Shown here: positions 16,583 to 25,929 of the stretch, in pieces
Position numbering within the stretch: the first letter of the stretch is position 1
How the letters are laid out: every line of letters starts with the position of its first letter
NCBI GenBank assembly: GCA_024234575.1
Contig: JACKOB010000002.1
Coordinates: 1,822,151 to 1,886,150, forward strand
Reading direction: 5' to 3'
DNA length: 64,000 bases
DNA from: Hahellaceae bacterium
GTDB taxonomy: Bacteria; Pseudomonadota; Gammaproteobacteria; Pseudomonadales; Oleiphilaceae
Program-made: the position numbers and the translations under genes
Notes under the pieces: generated by a model
The model's input: the letters and a program-made list of their open reading frames with translations, nothing else
Databases searched by the model: none
Told to the model about the DNA's origin: nothing

Positions 16583-17461
16583 CTAGGCGTGCATGGCAAG
16601 AAACTGTTCGGCATCGCGCCGGCCTTGATCGAAAGTCTGCTGTAAAAGTAAGGGGTTGGTATAGTCCCAGCTCTTTGCCGCAACCGGACTGGATGGCTGC
16701 ACGTAAATCCGGTGGGGGTGAGAAGGTAGCCTGGGGTAAGGTCGGGTAAGCAATACTAATGTTTTCTGGGAGTCGTTATAGGCTTGCTCCCAACTGCTAA
16801 TACCCTCAACCGGCACGTTGTCTACCATGCCGCCATCAAGCGCGGCCCGGGCACCGGGATATTGCACCGATGTAAAAGGAGGGGTGCAGGATGAGGCCAG
16901 GATAATATTTGCCAGTTCTTCCGCATTATGGCATTGACGCGCATTGATGAATTCGGCACTAAAGCCGATCTTACGCCCAAAGGTCGGGTGCACCGGTTGC
17001 CGTAGCTTTTTTTCCAGCTGGTAGAGCGAAAGACCCACAAGGGTGGCACTTTTAGGGCCAAGCCAGCGGGGCAGACGGGCTACTTCAACCAGAATGTCTG
17101 GCCCCTTGGCGAGCTGCGCCAGCGCGGCCTGATCCATTATCTCGACGACCATCTGCCGATACAGACTTTCGTGGGGAAATACCTTTCCCTGACGGAATAA
17201 ATTACCCCAATACTGATTTTTCGGGTTATGCGTCATGGTTTTCTTGGCAACAGACATCGCCGCCTCACTGCGGCCCGCAAAAATTGCACAGGCAACCGCC
17301 GAGCCCGCACTGCAGGCAGCCACTCTTTTGGGGGCGAGTGCGAGTGCTGGTGCGGCAACTTCCCAAAAGCCAGCCTGCCAGAAACATCTATTGCCACCCC
17401 CTGCAAACACTATGTTTTCGAAAGATAGCTCACTGATGTTTTCTGGCTGCTGACTAATCAT
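16583..17461 (-). CDS. Patatin-like phospholipase
   Basis: This 292-residue protein has no signal peptide. The oxyanion loop GGGNRCFWQAG is at 21-31. The nucleophile is Ser51 in ACSAGS, where the usual first Gly of GxSxG is Ala. The partner Asp lies in the DGGMVDNVPV motif near residue 208. These are the catalytic Ser-Asp dyad features of patatin lipases. It probably hydrolyses acyl esters of phospholipids in the cytoplasm. It starts 48 bases after the RND permease stops and precedes the LAL regulator, all on one strand, so the genes may be partly co-transcribed. The Gly-to-Ala change could affect activity but does not remove the nucleophile. Confidence 0.82.
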   Translation of the reverse strand: MISQQPENISELSFENIVFAGGGNRCFWQAGFWEVAAPALALAPKRVAACSAGSAVACAIFAGRSEAAMSVAKKTMTHNPKNQYWGNLFRQGKVFPHESLYRQMVVEIMDQAALAQLAKGPDILVEVARLPRWLGPKSATLVGLSLYQLEKKLRQPVHPTFGRKIGFSAEFINARQCHNAEELANIILASSCTPPFTSVQYPGARAALDGGMVDNVPVEGISSWEQAYNDSQKTLVLLTRPYPRLPSHPHRIYVQPSSPVAAKSWDYTNPLLLQQTFDQGRRDAEQFLAMHA

Positions 17462-17509
17462 GCTTGATACAATCCTGTGCGAATAATCGTTGGCAGTACC
17501 TTACCCGAT

Positions 17510-20500
17510 CTAGTGAACGGGAGACAAGGACGGGATGTCTTCGTCTTCTTCATTGGCAAGCGAGCAGGCCTGGTCATCACTGGTCAGCCACAGGTAAAGC
17601 ACTGGCACAACCAGCAGGGTCAGTATCGTAGAAAACGCCAGGCCGCCAATTATTGCCCAGCCCATCGGTGACCACATGGATGATCCCGACAAGGTGAGTG
17701 GCAATAACCCCCCGATGGTGGTGAGGGTTGTCAGAACGATAGGCAATAGCCGGGTTTTAGCCGATAGCGTAATGGCATCTTTAACCGGCATGAGTGTGTT
17801 TCTTTGAAAAGCATCCAGTCGCAGCTGGTTGGCATAGTCCACTAAAATAATCGAGTTATTGACGACGATACCGACTAACGAGGTCAGGCCAATAAAGGCA
17901 GTGAAAGAGAACGTATAACCGCTTACCCAAAGCGCCAGAATCGCACCGGTCATCGCAAAGGGGATGGCAGCGAAAATAATTAGCGGCTGCTTAAATGATC
18001 GGAACTGCATCACCAGTATGGCGAATATACCCAACAAGGCGGTGATTAAGGCCTGATTCATCCCGGAGAATGATTCTTTTCTGTTTTCCTGCTCGCCGCC
18101 AACATTGTAGCTGACACCTGCTGGCCACGGGTATTGATCCAGTTTGGCAACGATAGCATTGGTGACTGCTTCTGTCTGAAATCCTGGCAGCACGTCGGCA
18201 GTTACCTGAACCATACGTTCCAGGTTCCGATGTTGAAACGTCGGAATTTCAGACTGCATATGCATATCGACGACATGGGTTAGGGGGATCATAGCGCCAC
18301 TCTGAGAGCGCAGAGACAGCGTGTCGAAAGCGCTCCAGTCGGGGTAGGTAACGCTGTTCTGGCGGATAATAATAGGGTGCTCTTCACCAATTACATCAAT
18401 ATATTTACCCACCTGAATGCCTACTAAACCGGCCCGTACACTCTGGTCAATCTGTTCAAGACTTAGCCCGACCATCGCCGCCTTTTCTCGGTTGATATCG
18501 ACGATCATATCAACTTTATGGCGTGCTACCGGATTGTCGACACTGACGGTACCGTCTGTTTCGTTAATGATTTTCTCAATATCCAGAGATACTTTGCGTA
18601 ACAGCTCAAGCTCTTCGCCATTAACACGAATAGCAATGGGCGCGGCGTAAGGCGGCCCCTGCATGAACTCCTGGATGGTGATTTTGGCGCCGGGAAACTG
18701 TTCGTATTGTTGGCGCAGTGTTTTCACCAGTTCTTCAGTTTGTTGATAGGTATGGGTTTGCACCTGCACCAGTAGTTGCGCAAAACTTGGTGCTTCGCGC
18801 TTGGCTGAAGTATTGTAGTAAATACGCGGGTTGGCTTTACCAACGTTGGTGGTAACGCTGGCAACTTCTTTAAAGTTTCCAATTTGCCCGGCAAGTAACA
18901 TAGCGATATTTTTTGCGCTGCTGAAGCTGGTGCCTTCAGTGGTCTGAATGTTTACCAGAACCATCGGTTTTTCTGCTTTAGGAAACAAACTGACGCCAAC
19001 GGCTCCCATCAGTGACAGTGAGCTGACCAGAATCAGCACGGCGATGGTCATCAGTGTTTTAGGGTAGTCCAATGCTAAGGCAATCGTTTTTTGATAGGGG
19101 CCGTCGGTAAATCGATCAAAGGCCCGCACAATCATGTTGCCCGACGTTTCTGGCGTGTTGAGGGCGGTGGCTTTGTCTTTTTCTTCATCTCCCGTATTGG
19201 TCGTGGGGGTTTTCAAAAACTTACTGGCAAGCATTGGTGTTAACGCGATGGCAATAATAAGAGAGGCGATAAGCGTGAGTATGACCGTCACCGGCATAGA
19301 GCGCATAAAAGTGCCAGAGCCCGTCGGTAACAGCAGTATCGGAAAGAATGCAAGTATGGTGGTGAGCGTACCGCTGATAACCGCCCAGGAAACTTCTGAT
19401 GCGCCTTTGATCGCCGCGTGAGACTTTGAATAGCCCGCACGTAAATAACGACCAACGTTTTCAGTAACGACAATGGCGTTGTCAACGAGTAAACCCAGGG
19501 CGATAATCAGCCCTGCTACCGACATTTGTTGCAATCCAAAACCGGCCATATCAAGCCAGCCTAAACCAATCGCAATGGACAGCGGAATGGCGGTAATAAC
19601 GACTATCGCTGCCCGCATGCCGAGTATTGCCAGCGTTAGTAAGCCGACCAGTGCCAGACCCTGTAACAGGTTTTCGAAAAATCCATCGACACGTTTTTCG
19701 ACGCTGCGACTTTGATCAAAGATTATCCGGCTTTCGATATTTTTTTGCAGGCTTTGGTTGAAGGCTGCCAGCTCGGCTTTAACGCCATCTGTCACGTTAA
19801 AGATGTTGGATCCTTTGCGCTGCACGACCGCTGCAAATACCACTTTTTTGTTGTCGAGCAAGGCATGGTGGCGCGGCAACTCGTCAGCGAGTTCGACACT
19901 GGCAATATCTTTGAGATAGAGGGCACTATGGTCTGAGGCGCGCACAATCAGGTTGCGAATTTGTTCCAGACTGGTGAAATCACCGCTGGTTTTTACGGTA
20001 AAGCGGCGGCCCTCACTATCAACGTGCCCGCCGGGAATATTTGCAGCAGACGATTGAATTAACTGGTTTATCTGGTCAATCGAAATCCCCAGTCCAGAGA
20101 TTCTTGGCAGGTCGAGCTTTATCTGTACTTCCTGTTCTGGCATCGCAGAGAGGTCGACCCGTTTAACGCCTTCAACGCGCTCCAGCCGTTGCTCTAATTT
20201 GTCCAGCCAATAGCTGAGTTCGGCATAACTGGCGGTGGCAGATAGTAAGCCGATTTGTAAAATGTTGGTGTCGGCAGGGGAGATTTTGTCGGTGGTGATT
20301 TGTCGGATATCTGCGGGAAGTGTCGCCGATATCGCATTAATTGCTGCTACAACATCATCGTATTTTTCGTTTGCATCCGAGCCAAACAGAAATTCGGTTT
20401 TAATCAGCGCCATACCGTCTTCGATAGTGGTTTCAATGCTTTTGATATCTTCAAGCTCATTGATGGCAGACTCCACCGGGTCAACTACCAGTTTTTCAAT

Positions 20501-20692
20501 ATCAATCGGGCTGGTTCCAGGATAGACAATCGTGGTCATCGTCATCGGAAAATCAAACTGCGGGTCTTCAGAGCGGGGCATACTCATAAAGGACGCAATA
20601 CCCAAGGCGAGCATTAAGAAAATAATGACGGAGGTAAACTGGTAGTGCCTGATGGCAAGTTTAGGGATGTTCATGGCGCGCGGCCTCATCAA
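17510..20692 (-). CDS. RND-family efflux permease
   Basis: This 1060-residue protein has the usual RND size, with twelve membrane spans in two groups (a single span near residue 15, groups near 335-480 and 860-1040) and two large periplasmic loops. It resembles HAE-type multidrug pumps. In the fourth span the motif is LGLLVDNAIVVTEN: the first Asp of the AcrB Asp-Asp pair is kept and the second is Asn. In the tenth span VVNNSIILVDYAN has Asn in place of the AcrB Lys. The proton pathway may therefore differ from AcrB. The adaptor gene lies 52 bases upstream on the same strand and a TetR gene is divergent, while no outer-membrane TolC gene is nearby. The substrate is unknown. Confidence 0.92.
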   Translation of the reverse strand: MMRPRAMNIPKLAIRHYQFTSVIIFLMLALGIASFMSMPRSEDPQFDFPMTMTTIVYPGTSPIDIEKLVVDPVESAINELEDIKSIETTIEDGMALIKTEFLFGSDANEKYDDVVAAINAISATLPADIRQITTDKISPADTNILQIGLLSATASYAELSYWLDKLEQRLERVEGVKRVDLSAMPEQEVQIKLDLPRISGLGISIDQINQLIQSSAANIPGGHVDSEGRRFTVKTSGDFTSLEQIRNLIVRASDHSALYLKDIASVELADELPRHHALLDNKKVVFAAVVQRKGSNIFNVTDGVKAELAAFNQSLQKNIESRIIFDQSRSVEKRVDGFFENLLQGLALVGLLTLAILGMRAAIVVITAIPLSIAIGLGWLDMAGFGLQQMSVAGLIIALGLLVDNAIVVTENVGRYLRAGYSKSHAAIKGASEVSWAVISGTLTTILAFFPILLLPTGSGTFMRSMPVTVILTLIASLIIAIALTPMLASKFLKTPTTNTGDEEKDKATALNTPETSGNMIVRAFDRFTDGPYQKTIALALDYPKTLMTIAVLILVSSLSLMGAVGVSLFPKAEKPMVLVNIQTTEGTSFSSAKNIAMLLAGQIGNFKEVASVTTNVGKANPRIYYNTSAKREAPSFAQLLVQVQTHTYQQTEELVKTLRQQYEQFPGAKITIQEFMQGPPYAAPIAIRVNGEELELLRKVSLDIEKIINETDGTVSVDNPVARHKVDMIVDINREKAAMVGLSLEQIDQSVRAGLVGIQVGKYIDVIGEEHPIIIRQNSVTYPDWSAFDTLSLRSQSGAMIPLTHVVDMHMQSEIPTFQHRNLERMVQVTADVLPGFQTEAVTNAIVAKLDQYPWPAGVSYNVGGEQENRKESFSGMNQALITALLGIFAILVMQFRSFKQPLIIFAAIPFAMTGAILALWVSGYTFSFTAFIGLTSLVGIVVNNSIILVDYANQLRLDAFQRNTLMPVKDAITLSAKTRLLPIVLTTLTTIGGLLPLTLSGSSMWSPMGWAIIGGLAFSTILTLLVVPVLYLWLTSDDQACSLANEEDEDIPSLSPVH

Positions 20693-20744
20693 AATCGGTT
20701 AGAGAATAAGTGTTGCGTGCTGCGAAGGTGTTTGCTGCAGTGTT

Positions 20745-21809
20745 TCAGCGCGTAAGATTGACGCGTTCACCCTCTTGTAAAAAAGTAGCTCCCAGCGTCA
20801 CGATTTGTGCCCCTGCCGACAAACCCTCACGAACCGCAATGCGGCCAGACTCCAACCAGGCGATATGCGCCTCTTCGAGCACCACCGTTGAGTTAGGTGC
20901 TACTTTGAACAGCTTAACAACGTCTTTATCTGCGGCAACAACAGCTTCTGCGGGTAACCAGGCAATGTTCTCTGTCTGTGATGGATGAATCTGCATGTGG
21001 CCGATGAAACCTGCCAATAGTTTTTGCTGGCTTGGTTCGACGCTCACCTCTACTTCAAACAACAGCGTGTCTAAAGCCGCTGCGCCAGCGATTTCTGATA
21101 CGTGGCCAAGAAAGATTGTTCCCTGATAGGCGTCGAATCGAATGCTGACCGCATCACCTAAAGTTACCCGAACGATGTCCTTATCGCTGATGGCGGTCCG
21201 GATCACCCATCCTCTGGCGACATCAGAAAGCACAAAGGCAGGTTGATGTGGCGCCACCAGCTCATTTGTTTCAATTTGTCTGCTGAGTACTATGCCATCT
21301 TGTGGTGCGATTATTCTTGAGTTGCGCAGGTTGAAAGCGGCAATATCGAGGTTGGATTGCGCGACATTCAGGTTAGTCTCGGCATCTTGCAGGCTGTCGA
21401 GAGGCACCACTTTCTTTTCGTAGAGTGACTGCAGCCGTTTTAGGTCTCGTTCGCTTTGTGCAAACAGGCTGCTAGCCTGATTATATCTTGCCTGGGTTTC
21501 CTCTGTGTCGAGGCGCGCCAGTACTTGTCCCTTGGTAACTTTTTGCCCTTCGTCAGCGGTAATTTCTTCGATGGTGCCAGAAACTTTAAAAGAAAGCGTC
21601 TGGGTGCCTTTGTTGGCTAATCTGCCGGTGGCGACAACGGGGCGACTGACCTGTTGATACTCAACTACTTGTGATTGAACTGCCGTTGCTGGTGTGGTCT
21701 TTTTCGTTGGCTCTTCAGCAGCAACTTTGGCAGGTCCCGCCAAAAGCACACATAGCAACGATAAAGCGCTGAAATTTAGTGAGGTTAGGCTGGATTTTGA
21801 TGGTTTCAT
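20745..21809 (-). CDS. RND efflux periplasmic adaptor (membrane fusion protein)
   Basis: This 354-residue adaptor starts at the ATG at 21809-21807. This start is preferred over a longer open frame because it places AGGAC just upstream and begins a clean signal peptide (MKPSKSSLTSL, cleavage after VAA). A lipoyl-like half-domain (GTIEEITADEGQKVTKGQVL) flanks a coiled-coil hairpin of about 60 residues, followed by a beta-barrel domain. It bridges the RND permease and an outer-membrane channel across the periplasm. It is transcribed with the permease from a promoter at 21857-21886 that shares the spacer with a divergent TetR gene. Confidence 0.9.
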   Translation of the reverse strand: MKPSKSSLTSLNFSALSLLCVLLAGPAKVAAEEPTKKTTPATAVQSQVVEYQQVSRPVVATGRLANKGTQTLSFKVSGTIEEITADEGQKVTKGQVLARLDTEETQARYNQASSLFAQSERDLKRLQSLYEKKVVPLDSLQDAETNLNVAQSNLDIAAFNLRNSRIIAPQDGIVLSRQIETNELVAPHQPAFVLSDVARGWVIRTAISDKDIVRVTLGDAVSIRFDAYQGTIFLGHVSEIAGAAALDTLLFEVEVSVEPSQQKLLAGFIGHMQIHPSQTENIAWLPAEAVVAADKDVVKLFKVAPNSTVVLEEAHIAWLESGRIAVREGLSAGAQIVTLGATFLQEGERVNLTR

Positions 21810-21856
21810 GGCGGTGTCCTGACTAAAAAATGGCTTGCAATGTGGTCGGTGTAAAC

Positions 21857-21905
21857 ATACTATGAAATTGAAGTTAACGCTGTCAACAATATTTTCACTG
21901 TTAAC
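21857..21905 (-). promoter_or_regulatory. Promoter and probable TetR operator of the efflux operon
   Basis: On the minus strand TTGACA (21886-21881), an 18-base spacer and TAGTAT (21862-21857) form a sigma-70-like promoter. GTTAAC occurs at 21873-21878 within the spacer and again at 21900-21905 upstream of the -35 box. Such repeats across the promoter suit binding by the divergently coded TetR protein, but the exact operator is not proven. Confidence 0.5.
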
Positions 21906-22027
21906 AAGTTTTTGCAACTGGGTGGCGGGAACAATCCACAGATGAGGCGAGACCTGCGCGCTATCCTGTGAGAAAATAATAAAAGAGACTTCGGGGCAGG
22001 TCCCGACACAACGATAACAAGGTAATC

Positions 22028-22639
22028 ATGAGTAACAGTCAACAGTCATACCATCACGGTGATCTTAAGCGTGCGTTGCTTGCAGAGGCGCGCAACCATC
22101 TTAAAACCGTCGGGCCAGAAAAAATCAGCCTGCGCGCCTTGGCGCGAGATCTCGGTGTTTCACAGGCGGCACCTTATCGACACTTTACTGATAAAACCCA
22201 TTTACTGGCGGCGCTTGCCGCCGAAGGCTTTAGTTTGCTGCATGATGCATCAAAAAAGGCGTTGGCTGGTTGTGATACTTCGGCACAAAGACTCGTGGCC
22301 GCCGGGCGTGCCTATGTCAGTTTTGCCCGCCAGCATTCTGACCTATATCGTTTAATGTTCGGCCCCACGATTCCGGCAGACTGCAACTACGAAGCCCTTA
22401 CCGAAGTGGGAAATCGAGCGTTTCTGGCGATTATCAGCATTGTTACCGAGGGCATTTCTGCGGGAGAGTTTCGTGAAGAAGACCCGATCGTTTTTGCCAA
22501 CTCTGCCTGGGCGATGGTGCATGGTCTTGCAAGTTTGCTTATTGACGACCGGTTTTCATGCACGGAGCACGAGTTCACAATGGATGAACTTGATAAAGCG
22601 TTAGCGGTGATTGTGGAGGGGATTAGGGCGAATGCTTAG
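22028..22639 (+). CDS. TetR-family repressor, divergent from the efflux operon
   Basis: This 203-residue protein has a TetR helix-turn-helix at about 28-55 (SLRALARDLGVSQAAPYRHF, then TDKTHLL) and a helical ligand domain whose C-terminal part resembles the WHG/TetR_C families. The start is the ATG at 22028. The 218-base spacer to the adaptor gene carries the efflux promoter and repeats. By arrangement it should repress the adaptor and permease and release DNA on binding a pump substrate, as AcrR and similar proteins do. The ligand is unknown. Confidence 0.88.
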   Translation: MSNSQQSYHHGDLKRALLAEARNHLKTVGPEKISLRALARDLGVSQAAPYRHFTDKTHLLAALAAEGFSLLHDASKKALAGCDTSAQRLVAAGRAYVSFARQHSDLYRLMFGPTIPADCNYEALTEVGNRAFLAIISIVTEGISAGEFREEDPIVFANSAWAMVHGLASLLIDDRFSCTEHEFTMDELDKALAVIVEGIRANA

Positions 22640-22839
22640 GTGAGCTCTGGCGCAAGGTGTGTGGCCACCAATTTTATGAAAACTCTCCCCCTATCATGCA
22701 ACCCCCTAAAGTTCTGCAGGTAGAAAAAACAGACAACCAAAATAGCGCCACATAAGGAAGTCAACTTGGCGAAAAGGCGAGAAGTGCTCTACGCTTAGGG
22801 TACTTAAAGCGAGTTATCTGTCTCTTCATCACTTTTCTC

Positions 22840-23658
22840 ATGGATTGTAATAAGTCGATGTTTGTTAAGGCAATATCAGGATTTGTAAGATTGCCAGTCG
22901 TGGCTGCGTTGTTAGCGCTGCCATGCATAGCATTGGCCCAACACGATACTGTCTCCAGCAAAGGTTTAAGTCTGGCAACGGCTGAGCAGTTTGCCCCCTA
23001 CGCCTATCAAAATGACGTTGGTGTCTGGACGGGCATCGATATTGATATTCTCACTGCCGTATTCAAACAGGCAGGTATTGAGTTTGTTGTCGCCGGGTTT
23101 CCCCGCTCACGTATTACCCTGATGCTAGAGAAAGACATGCTTGATGGGTTGGTATCAACGGCCTCCTACAATGAGAATGACCAGCTTGAGATGCTTTGGC
23201 AGTCTGACCGGTTGTATTACTCAGAGATTTCAGCCTTTTCCCTTAACGTATTCCCTTCTGCAAAGGCCACAGAGAAAGGCTTTTTGATGAATACTCACTA
23301 TCGTCTGGGGGTGTTAAATGAGTTTAGCTACCTGGTAGAGGGCACCGAACTGGCAGAGAGAGATAACCTGATTAAAGTACATCGAGACCAGCAGCTGGTG
23401 GATCTCCTTAGTATTGGGCGGGTGGATTTGATTATCTCTGAAGATATTTCGTTTATTTACACGGCGCGTCGCTCGGGAAAGTTTGCCAGCATTAAGCCGC
23501 TGCTTGAAATAACCAGTCGCCCGGTATCGATTGCATTATCCAGGAAAGTGATAGAGGCGCACCCGGATTTTGCCGATAGAATAAATAAGAGCATTATTCA
23601 GCTGCGAAAAAGTGGCTTCATTGACGCGGTGATCGTTAAGTATCTGACTCTTAACTAA
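22840..23658 (+). CDS. Periplasmic solute-binding protein, SBP_bac_3 type
   Basis: This 272-residue protein has a signal peptide ending IALAQ at about residue 34, then a family-3 amino-acid-binding-like fold: an EQFAPYAY start, GVWTGIDIDIL near residue 60, and VDLIISED near residue 205. No ABC permease or ATPase genes adjoin it. Such orphan proteins often feed chemoreceptors or act in redox or polar amino-acid sensing. Either the ATG at 22840 or the one at 22858 could be the start; neither has a strong ribosome-binding site. It converges with the porin/PstS-like cluster. The ligand is unknown. Confidence 0.8.
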   Translation: MDCNKSMFVKAISGFVRLPVVAALLALPCIALAQHDTVSSKGLSLATAEQFAPYAYQNDVGVWTGIDIDILTAVFKQAGIEFVVAGFPRSRITLMLEKDMLDGLVSTASYNENDQLEMLWQSDRLYYSEISAFSLNVFPSAKATEKGFLMNTHYRLGVLNEFSYLVEGTELAERDNLIKVHRDQQLVDLLSIGRVDLIISEDISFIYTARRSGKFASIKPLLEITSRPVSIALSRKVIEAHPDFADRINKSIIQLRKSGFIDAVIVKYLTLN

Positions 23659-23688
23659 CGAGCCTCTGCTGCGTATTCGGGGAAGATA

Positions 23689-23716
23689 AAGGCAGGGAGG
23701 GCAACTCCGCTGCCTT
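23689..23716. terminator. Hairpin between convergent genes
   Basis: AAGGCAG and CTGCCTT pair, and inside them GGAG pairs with CTCC, giving a stem of about 11 bp with one bulge. It lies 30 bases after the stop of the solute-binding gene and 11 bases after the stop of the PstS-like gene. A clear U-run is missing, so bidirectional termination is probable rather than certain. Confidence 0.5.
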
Positions 23717-23727
23717 CGCTATTTAGA

Positions 23728-24141
23728 TTAGAATCGCGCCAGCTCTTTTACGGTCGCATCAAGGCTTGCAGCATCAATATAGCCAATCATGTTTGGATTT
23801 GCGCTGACAAGCGCCTTAACCTCTGCATCTGAGCCCACGTCTTTAGGTGGCTGGCCTTTGCCGGTAAAGATAAGTTTAGACCAGTAAGACTTTAACTGGC
23901 TGTCGTTTTTGCCCAAGACTTTATCGTTGAACTCTTCTCTTGTGGCATTGCCTTCTTCCAGGTTAAGCGGCATCACTTTGTGGCCACCAGGTAATGATTT
24001 GGCTTTGCCCAGAAATATTCTGCTTAAGTCGTCCTGTGATGCCGTATCGTTAACGGATGGGTGTGCAATCACAACTACTTCTGCAACACCTATGCAAGAG
24101 TAAAGGAGGGCACCGGCCAATAATGGTAGTTTAATTTTCAT
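23728..24141 (-). CDS. Half-size PstS-like phosphate-binding domain protein (copy B)
   Basis: This 137-residue protein has a signal peptide (cleavage after IGVA) and a short PBP-like domain of the type found in phosphate ABC solute-binding proteins. PstS proteins are typically over 300 residues, so only one lobe-like unit is present. It shares long identical segments with the protein at 25484-25915 (for example EEFNDKVLGKNDSQLKSYWS) although the DNA differs at many third positions. It lies 12 bases after a porin gene, as its paralogue does. It probably binds an oxyanion in the periplasm next to the porin. No ABC transporter genes are nearby. Confidence 0.8.
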   Translation of the reverse strand: MKIKLPLLAGALLYSCIGVAEVVVIAHPSVNDTASQDDLSRIFLGKAKSLPGGHKVMPLNLEEGNATREEFNDKVLGKNDSQLKSYWSKLIFTGKGQPPKDVGSDAEVKALVSANPNMIGYIDAASLDATVKELARF

Positions 24142-24153
24142 CTCGGTTCTCCC

Positions 24154-25338
24154 TTAGAATACAACGTCAACAGCGACACTGATAACACTCTGATCATCCG
24201 GATCGGCTGGTGTACCGACGCCGGCTGTCAGATCTACAATGTCATAGTAATGATTGTACTCAAGCTTCAAGGCTGCATTAGAATGGAAATCATATCTCAC
24301 GCCAGCTGATAGACCTTTAAATTCGAATTGCTGGGCGTCAAATGCACCCTGCACAGTTGGCTGTAATGGTGCAGGAAACGCCTTTGCCGTGCTTGTGTTG
24401 GGATCGTTCTCAGTGGTTTCATACATCACGTAAGGTGTAATGCTGATGCTATTAATGCGATACCCCGCCATCACATACCACTGCGCATTTTTAAGGGTCA
24501 GAGTATCTTCGATTTCAACCGTAGAGTATTCAGCGTTAACAATAATATCCGCGTAGTCAATACCCATCCCGAATCCTAGAAACGTGCCGGTATCACCATC
24601 AATTCTGAGTAGACTAGTCGCCGAGGGAGGGGCGCCAAATCCTTCTAGATTATCCGCAGCCTGCTCTAATGAGGCTCGCGGGATGTACACCTTCGTACTG
24701 TAATAAGCTGCGTAAGCGCTAAACCAGTCCCGGGATACCTGCAAGTTGATACCATAGACAGACTCAAGTTTGCCTTCAGTTGGCTCTGTGGTGGTGAAAA
24801 ACTCGTCGCTCACATTACCGGCTGTTATATTGGCGTTGAAATCAAATGATGCCAGTGAAAAGTTGTGGAGAAGACTGAGGCCATCAAACGTTGAGAAGTC
24901 GAGGTTATACATTGCCAGTGGCGGACGTACAAAAGGTTGTGCGTAGCCAACATCTAAATAATCGGAGTACTTGTAAAACGGCACACGTAAGCGGCCCGCA
25001 CGCAGGGTAGTTTCATCGGTAAAGTCGTAGCTTAAGTAGGCCCACTCGAACTCGGCGTTAAAGTTGTTGGCACCTTTTGCCATAATTTGTGTGGTTGCAG
25101 ATAGTCCGCTGCCAAGGTCAGCCGTCACCTGTAACGCAAACTTACTTTCAGGTTTAAATTCAAAATTATCGGTGTAGCTGGTTGAGCGAAACATGTTTTC
25201 ATCGCTGCCCATACCCCCAACAATGCTGGCAAAACCATTGATACTGAGACCTTCGTATTCGAAGGCCGATGCGGGTGCTGTTGCCGACAGCGCCACGCAG
25301 GCACCTCCGACCAGCCCAAGTTTTCTTATTGTTCTCAT
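24154..25338 (-). CDS. Outer-membrane porin (copy B)
   Basis: This 394-residue protein has a signal peptide ending ASA at about residue 25 and a mature N-terminus FEYEGLSING. Alternating beta strands continue through the chain, and the last residues are VDVVF with a C-terminal Phe that suits BAM-dependent insertion. It is paralogous along its whole length to the protein at 25930-27111. It probably forms a beta-barrel channel. Its promoter (TTGACA at 25401-25396, 17-base spacer, TTTGCT) is repeated in front of the other copy. The PstS-like gene follows at once. The permeating solute is unknown. Confidence 0.85.
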   Translation of the reverse strand: MRTIRKLGLVGGACVALSATAPASAFEYEGLSINGFASIVGGMGSDENMFRSTSYTDNFEFKPESKFALQVTADLGSGLSATTQIMAKGANNFNAEFEWAYLSYDFTDETTLRAGRLRVPFYKYSDYLDVGYAQPFVRPPLAMYNLDFSTFDGLSLLHNFSLASFDFNANITAGNVSDEFFTTTEPTEGKLESVYGINLQVSRDWFSAYAAYYSTKVYIPRASLEQAADNLEGFGAPPSATSLLRIDGDTGTFLGFGMGIDYADIIVNAEYSTVEIEDTLTLKNAQWYVMAGYRINSISITPYVMYETTENDPNTSTAKAFPAPLQPTVQGAFDAQQFEFKGLSAGVRYDFHSNAALKLEYNHYYDIVDLTAGVGTPADPDDQSVISVAVDVVF

Positions 25339-25372
25339 AGATTACTCCGATTACCGTTGTGTTAACGCTTTA

Positions 25373-25401
25373 AGCAAAGGTGCTATTTGTCTGTCTGTCA
25401 A
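25373..25401 (-). promoter_or_regulatory. Promoter of porin unit B
   Basis: On the minus strand TTGACA (25401-25396), a 17-base spacer and TTTGCT (25378-25373) lie 34 bases before the porin ATG. The same boxes with the same spacing occur before the paralogous porin at 27145-27173, although the spacer bases differ. That conservation supports a real promoter despite the weak -10 box. Confidence 0.55.
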
Positions 25402-25483
25402 TAAAGTGAATAAAATCATACTGTTTTCTGGTTGTAGACTGTTCAGATTGTCATTACTTCGTTCTCTCACTATTTGCGTCTGC

Positions 25484-25915
25484 TTAATATTTCACCAGCA
25501 CTTTCACTGAATCATCGACGCTGGCTGCATCAATGTAGCCAATCAGGCCGCTGTCTGCCGCAATAAGTTGTTTGACTTCTCTATCGCTGCCGATTTCTTT
25601 CGGTGGTTGACCTTTACCAGTAAAGATTAGCTTCGACCAGTAAGATTTCAGCTGGCTGTCATTCTTGCCCAGCACTTTGTCGTTAAATTCTTCGCGTGTA
25701 GCATTGCCTTCCGGCAGGTTCAGTGGCGTTACTTTATGACCACCATCAAGAGATTTTGCTTTGCCAAGAAATACCCGGCTTAAATCCTCTTTATTGATCG
25801 TGTCTGTGACGGATGGATGCACGACAATGGCGACTTCTGCCAAGCTTAGGCCAGAGAAGAGAGAGAGTGACGTGCTAACGCATAGGCCTAGCAATAATCC
25901 TGATTTACGTTTCAT
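25484..25915 (-). CDS. Half-size PstS-like phosphate-binding domain protein (copy A)
   Basis: This 143-residue protein has a signal peptide ending SLA near residue 26, then VAIVVHPSVTDTINKEDLSR and a single PBP-like domain. It is the paralogue of the 137-residue protein at 23728-24141. It begins 14 bases after the porin at 25930-27111 and is followed by the second porin unit. Like its paralogue it has no membrane component beside it. It probably binds phosphate or a similar oxyanion, which is an inference from family. Confidence 0.8.
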   Translation of the reverse strand: MKRKSGLLLGLCVSTSLSLFSGLSLAEVAIVVHPSVTDTINKEDLSRVFLGKAKSLDGGHKVTPLNLPEGNATREEFNDKVLGKNDSQLKSYWSKLIFTGKGQPPKEIGSDREVKQLIAADSGLIGYIDAASVDDSVKVLVKY

Positions 25916-25929
25916 GGTTGCTCTCCTCG

